NCBI RefSeq assembly: GCF_002327185.1
Contig: NZ_CP018624.1
Span: 806,001 to 870,000 of the forward strand
Direction of reading: 5' to 3'
Length of the DNA stretch: 64,000 nucleotides
Origin: Clostridium chauvoei
GTDB lineage: Bacteria; Bacillota; Clostridia; Clostridiales; Clostridiaceae
The translations under genes were made by a program, and so were the position numbers. The notes under the pieces were generated by a model that had not been told where the DNA came from, ran no database searches, and saw only the letters and a program-made list of their open reading frames with translations. Numbering within the stretch: position 1 is the first letter of the stretch; each line of letters opens with the position of its first letter. Of the stretch, positions 61,356 through 64,000 are shown in pieces.

Positions 61356-61469
61356 CAAGAATTTTATGGTAAATAGATTATAAGAAATAAATTTATAAAT
61401 ATATTGGCAAATTTATATATAGTATGGTAAGTTAATAATTATGAAATTAGAATTAGAGGAGAAAAGCAA

Positions 61470-62345
61470 ATGACAAGATTTAAAAAGGTTTATATAGAAA
61501 CCACTAATATATGCAATTTAAGTTGTAATTTTTGTCCTAAGACTAAAAGAAAACCAATGTTTATGGATGTGAAGGCATTTACTTATATAGTTAAAAGTAT
61601 AAAACCTTATACAAATCATATATATTTTCATTTAATGGGGGAACCTTTTCTAAATAAAAATATAGAAGAATTTTTAAGAATAAGTAATGATGAAAATTTA
61701 AAAGTGAATATTACCACAAATGGAACATTAATTAATGAGGTTAAAGATATTTTATTAAAATCAAAGGCTTTAAGACAATTAAATATTTCACTTCATAGTT
61801 TTGAAGCAAATACTGAAAATGTAGATTTTAATAAGTATATAAAAGATATAATTAATTTTATTATAGAAGCTACTGAAACAACAGATATAATATGCTCATT
61901 AAGATTATGGAATATGGATAGTGAAGAATTAAAGGCAAGCAACAAATTAAATAATGATATATTTAGTTTATTGGAAGAAATGTTAAAATTAGATATTAAT
62001 TTAAGAGAAACTTTAAGTCAAAAAAATGGAGTAAAGCTTAAAAAAAATATATATATTAATATGGCAGAAAAATTTAACTGGCCTAATATAGATCTTAAAA
62101 ATGAAGAGCAAGAAATATTTTGTTATGGATTAAGAGATCAAATTGGAATATTAGTAGATGGAACTGTAGTCCCTTGTTGTCTAGATAGCGAAGGTAATAT
62201 ACCCTTAGGAAATATTTTTAAAATGCCTATAGATAATATTATAAACTCAAAAAGAGCACAGGATATTTATGATGGATTTTCAAGAAGGTGTGCAGTTGAA
62301 GATTTATGCAAAAGATGTGGATATGCTAAAAGGTATAAAAAGTAA
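61470..62345 (+). CDS. Radical SAM protein with SPASM-like C-terminus
   Basis: 291 residues. ETTNICNLSCNFCPK carries the Cx3Cx2C radical SAM cluster site (near 14-21). GEPF and NITTNGTLI follow the fold. The C-terminal CYGLRDQIGILVDGTVVPCCLDSEGN...CAVEDLCKRCGY provides cysteines for an extra Fe-S cluster. The reaction is unknown; members modify peptides or tRNA or act in cofactor synthesis. GAGGAG is upstream. Confidence 0.85.
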   Translation: MTRFKKVYIETTNICNLSCNFCPKTKRKPMFMDVKAFTYIVKSIKPYTNHIYFHLMGEPFLNKNIEEFLRISNDENLKVNITTNGTLINEVKDILLKSKALRQLNISLHSFEANTENVDFNKYIKDIINFIIEATETTDIICSLRLWNMDSEELKASNKLNNDIFSLLEEMLKLDINLRETLSQKNGVKLKKNIYINMAEKFNWPNIDLKNEEQEIFCYGLRDQIGILVDGTVVPCCLDSEGNIPLGNIFKMPIDNIINSKRAQDIYDGFSRRCAVEDLCKRCGYAKRYKK

Positions 62346-62371
62346 TAGCATATTTTAGGCGGAGGTAGTAA

Positions 62372-63340
62372 ATGAAACATATTTATAATTTAGCGTTTAA
62401 AATGGCTATATCTGCAACAGTTGCTTTAATATTTGCCAATTCTTTAAATTTAAAGTTTGGGCCAGTTGCTGCAGTAATAGCTATATTAAGTATACAAGAT
62501 ACTAGAAAAAAGGCTTTAATAGTAGGCAGGAATAGAGCCTTTGCATGTTTGATAGGACAAGGAATATCATTTGTTCTATATATTTTTATTGGACAAAATC
62601 CAATAGTTTTTGGACTTTTTCTTATAATATTTATTCCATTAACATCTAAATTAAAGATTGAAGAAGGTATGATAGCAGCGGTGGTTTTATCAACCCATTT
62701 ATTAGTAGCTGAAAATATAAATTTTTATTGGATTGTAAATGAAATCCTTATTATGTTAATTGGTATAGGGACTTCAGCAATTGCTAATTTATTTATGCCA
62801 TCATTAGAACATAAATTTAAGAAAAATAAAGATTATATAGAAGAATCTTTTAGAGTAATATTGTTTAAGATGTCAAAGTCTTTACTTACTCATACAGTAG
62901 ATATTGATGAAGCAAAATTAATGAATGAGTTAGAAAGAAATTTAGATGAAAGTAAAAATACAGCGTATAAGATAGTAAACAATAATTTCTTTAAAACAAA
63001 TTCATATCATACCGATTATATAAATATGAGATTAAATCAATTTGATACTATAAAAAGAATGAGACTACATTTTGATAAATTTTCAATGTCTTTTAAACAA
63101 ACTACTATAATGGCAAACTTTATAAAAGAAGTAGCTAAAAATATAAAAGAAGCTAATGATTGTAGAGAGCTACTTAGAAAATTAAATATATTAAGAGCTG
63201 AATTTAAAAAAATGGAGTTACCAAAAACCAGAGAAGAATTTGAAAATAGATCACAATTACTTCAGCTTTTAAATGATATGGAGGAATTCTTAGAAATAAA
63301 AAGGAATTTTGTGAAGAGTTCTTTAAAACATGAAATTTAG
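62372..63340 (+). CDS. Aromatic acid exporter (ArAE/FUSC) family membrane protein
   Basis: 322 residues. About four to five membrane helices fill the first 145 residues (FKMAISATVALIFANSLNL; LIGQGISFVLYIFIGQNPIVF; VVLSTHLLVAENINFYWIVN). They are followed by a cytoplasmic helical domain. VAAVIAILSIQDTRKKALIVGRNR is characteristic of this family. Likely exports small aromatic or acidic compounds. GGCGGAGG is upstream, 27 bases after the radical SAM gene. Confidence 0.85.
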   Translation: MKHIYNLAFKMAISATVALIFANSLNLKFGPVAAVIAILSIQDTRKKALIVGRNRAFACLIGQGISFVLYIFIGQNPIVFGLFLIIFIPLTSKLKIEEGMIAAVVLSTHLLVAENINFYWIVNEILIMLIGIGTSAIANLFMPSLEHKFKKNKDYIEESFRVILFKMSKSLLTHTVDIDEAKLMNELERNLDESKNTAYKIVNNNFFKTNSYHTDYINMRLNQFDTIKRMRLHFDKFSMSFKQTTIMANFIKEVAKNIKEANDCRELLRKLNILRAEFKKMELPKTREEFENRSQLLQLLNDMEEFLEIKRNFVKSSLKHEI

Positions 63341-63373
63341 TATGTCATCATGAATTAGTAAAACAAGGAAATA

Positions 63374-63402
63374 TTGACAAATATTTAGAATAGATATAAT
63401 AT
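63374..63402 (+). promoter_or_regulatory. Promoter of the riboflavin operon
   Basis: TTGACA, 17-base spacer, TAATAT (alternative -10 TATAAT with shorter spacing). The FMN aptamer starts about 20 bases after. Confidence 0.65.
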
Positions 63403-63424
63403 AATAGTATAAAAGTTAATAAGT

Positions 63425-63536
63425 TTCTTCAGGGCAGGGTGAAAATCCCTACCGGCGGTAAAGCCCGCGAGCTATTTTTAGCATGATTCGGTGAAATTCC
63501 GAGGCCGACAGTATAGTCTGGATGAGAGAAGAAAAA
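63425..63536 (+). ncRNA. FMN riboswitch (RFN element)
   Basis: The conserved parts follow in order: TTCTTCAGGGCAGGGTGAAA, TCCCTACCGGCGGTAAAGCC, a variable arm, GATTCGGTGAAATTCCGAGG, CCGACAGTATAGTCTGGATG and closing AGAGAAGAA (P1 TTCTTC/GAAGAA). FMN binding shuts off the downstream riboflavin genes. Confidence 0.97.
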
Positions 63537-63575
63537 TTTAAATTTAAAACTATGATTATATTTATAGATTTTTTG

Positions 63576-63608
63576 CTCTGAACTTTTTTAGTTCAGAGTT
63601 TTTTGTTT
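63576..63608 (+). terminator. Riboswitch-controlled terminator
   Basis: CTCTGAACT, loop TTTTT, AGTTCAGAG, then TTTTTTGTTTTT, 40 bases after the aptamer: the expression platform. Confidence 0.85.
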
Positions 63609-63654
63609 TTATAAATAGATATAGTGTATTTCTGCATAGAAATTTTAAGTTTAT

Positions 63655-63696
63655 AAAAGCCCTGAATAATAATACTCAGGGCTTTTATTATTTTTT
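63655..63696 (+). terminator. Second terminator before ribD
   Basis: AAAAGCCCTGA and TCAGGGCTTTT, 11-bp perfect stem, 10-base loop, then ATTATTTTTT. Tandem with the riboswitch terminator. Confidence 0.8.
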
Positions 63697-63712
63697 AGGG
63701 GAGGATAAATCT

Positions 63713-64000
63713 ATGGATGAAGCTTTTATGAGAAGAGCATTAGAGTTAGCTAAGAAAGGGGAAGGTAGTGTTAATCCAAATCCATTAGTTGGGGCAGTTA
63801 TAGTAAAAAGTGGTAAGGTTATAGGAGAGGGATATCATCGTGAGTTTGGTAAGGAGCATGCAGAAATTAATGCAATAAAAAATGCTAAAGATAATTTAAA
63901 TGGAGCAGATTTATATGTAACTTTAGAACCCTGTTGTCATTATGGTAAAACACCTCCTTGTGTTGAAACAATAAAAAAATATGGATTCAGAAGGGTAATA
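63713..64000 (+). CDS. ribD: Riboflavin biosynthesis protein RibD, N-terminal part (runs off the window)
   Basis: 96 codons visible from ATG 63713 after AGGGGAGG. The deaminase domain is clear: NPNPLVGAVIV, HAEIN (H49, E51) and LEPCCHYGKTPPC (zinc Cys74 and Cys83). The full protein would add a reductase domain. It carries out the deamination and reduction steps after GTP cyclohydrolase II. Controlled by the FMN riboswitch upstream. Confidence 0.95.
   Translation, partial: MDEAFMRRALELAKKGEGSVNPNPLVGAVIVKSGKVIGEGYHREFGKEHAEINAIKNAKDNLNGADLYVTLEPCCHYGKTPPCVETIKKYGFRRVI

Noticed and set aside
1..64000. CRISPR array, tRNA or rRNA genes
   Set aside because: No regularly spaced identical repeats, no cloverleaf with a T-loop GGTTCRA and no rRNA core sequence were noticed.

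Overview
The DNA is very AT-rich. It carries strong purine-rich ribosome binding sites, many stem-loop plus T-tract terminators, spore-coat and sporulation genes, a PyrR-type pyrimidine leader and a clostridial-type gene order. This points to a spore-forming Clostridium (sensu stricto). The species cannot be named from the window alone.

About 2-24,000 is the right half of a tail-bearing (siphovirus-type) prophage on the + strand. It begins inside a replication protein and continues with a DnaB-like helicase, small proteins, an ArpU/RinA-like late regulator, an integrase-like tyrosine recombinase, a serine recombinase on a consensus promoter, both terminase subunits, portal and a MuF head protein. 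The MuF protein ends in an EndoU-like nuclease domain, and a putative immunity gene overlaps it. Scaffold, capsid, connectors, tail tube, the frameshifting tail chaperones G/GT, tape measure, Dit, Tal, a receptor-binding protein split from an SGNH hydrolase by a -1 frame change, two holin-type proteins and an amidase endolysin follow. The lysogeny genes and left attachment site lie outside the window.

About 24,000-28,870 is a patchwork. It holds spore-coat genes (CotF-like pair, CotJC/manganese-catalase-like), a decayed copy of the end of the phage endolysin gene, tiny membrane proteins, and an ABC importer whose binding-protein gene has lost its 5' end. This looks like a recombination scar next to the prophage.

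About 28,870-64,000 is core chromosome. It contains a TPR membrane protein, a transglutaminase-fold protein without catalytic residues, uppP, phosphofructokinase, a beta-lactamase-fold protein without its serine, and the pyrB-I-C-F-K-D operon behind a PyrR-type attenuator with a second PyrR-like box over the pyrB ribosome binding site. It continues with an amino-acid:cation symporter frameshifted near its C-terminus, class A PBP, yunB, hpt, hflX with an N-terminal JAMM-like domain, a nucleotidyltransferase/MocR/YigZ cluster, yebC, a sensor kinase, an LPxTG-anchored 5'-nucleotidase, an M20 peptidase, a degenerate J-domain protein, a candidate structured small RNA on the - strand, a radical SAM protein, an ArAE-type membrane protein, and an FMN riboswitch in front of ribD, which runs off the window.

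The observations most worth following up are the MuF toxin/immunity pair, the candidate RNA at 61,172-61,320, the duplicated PyrR box, the JAMM-HflX fusion and the slippery A-run inside the tail-fibre gene.
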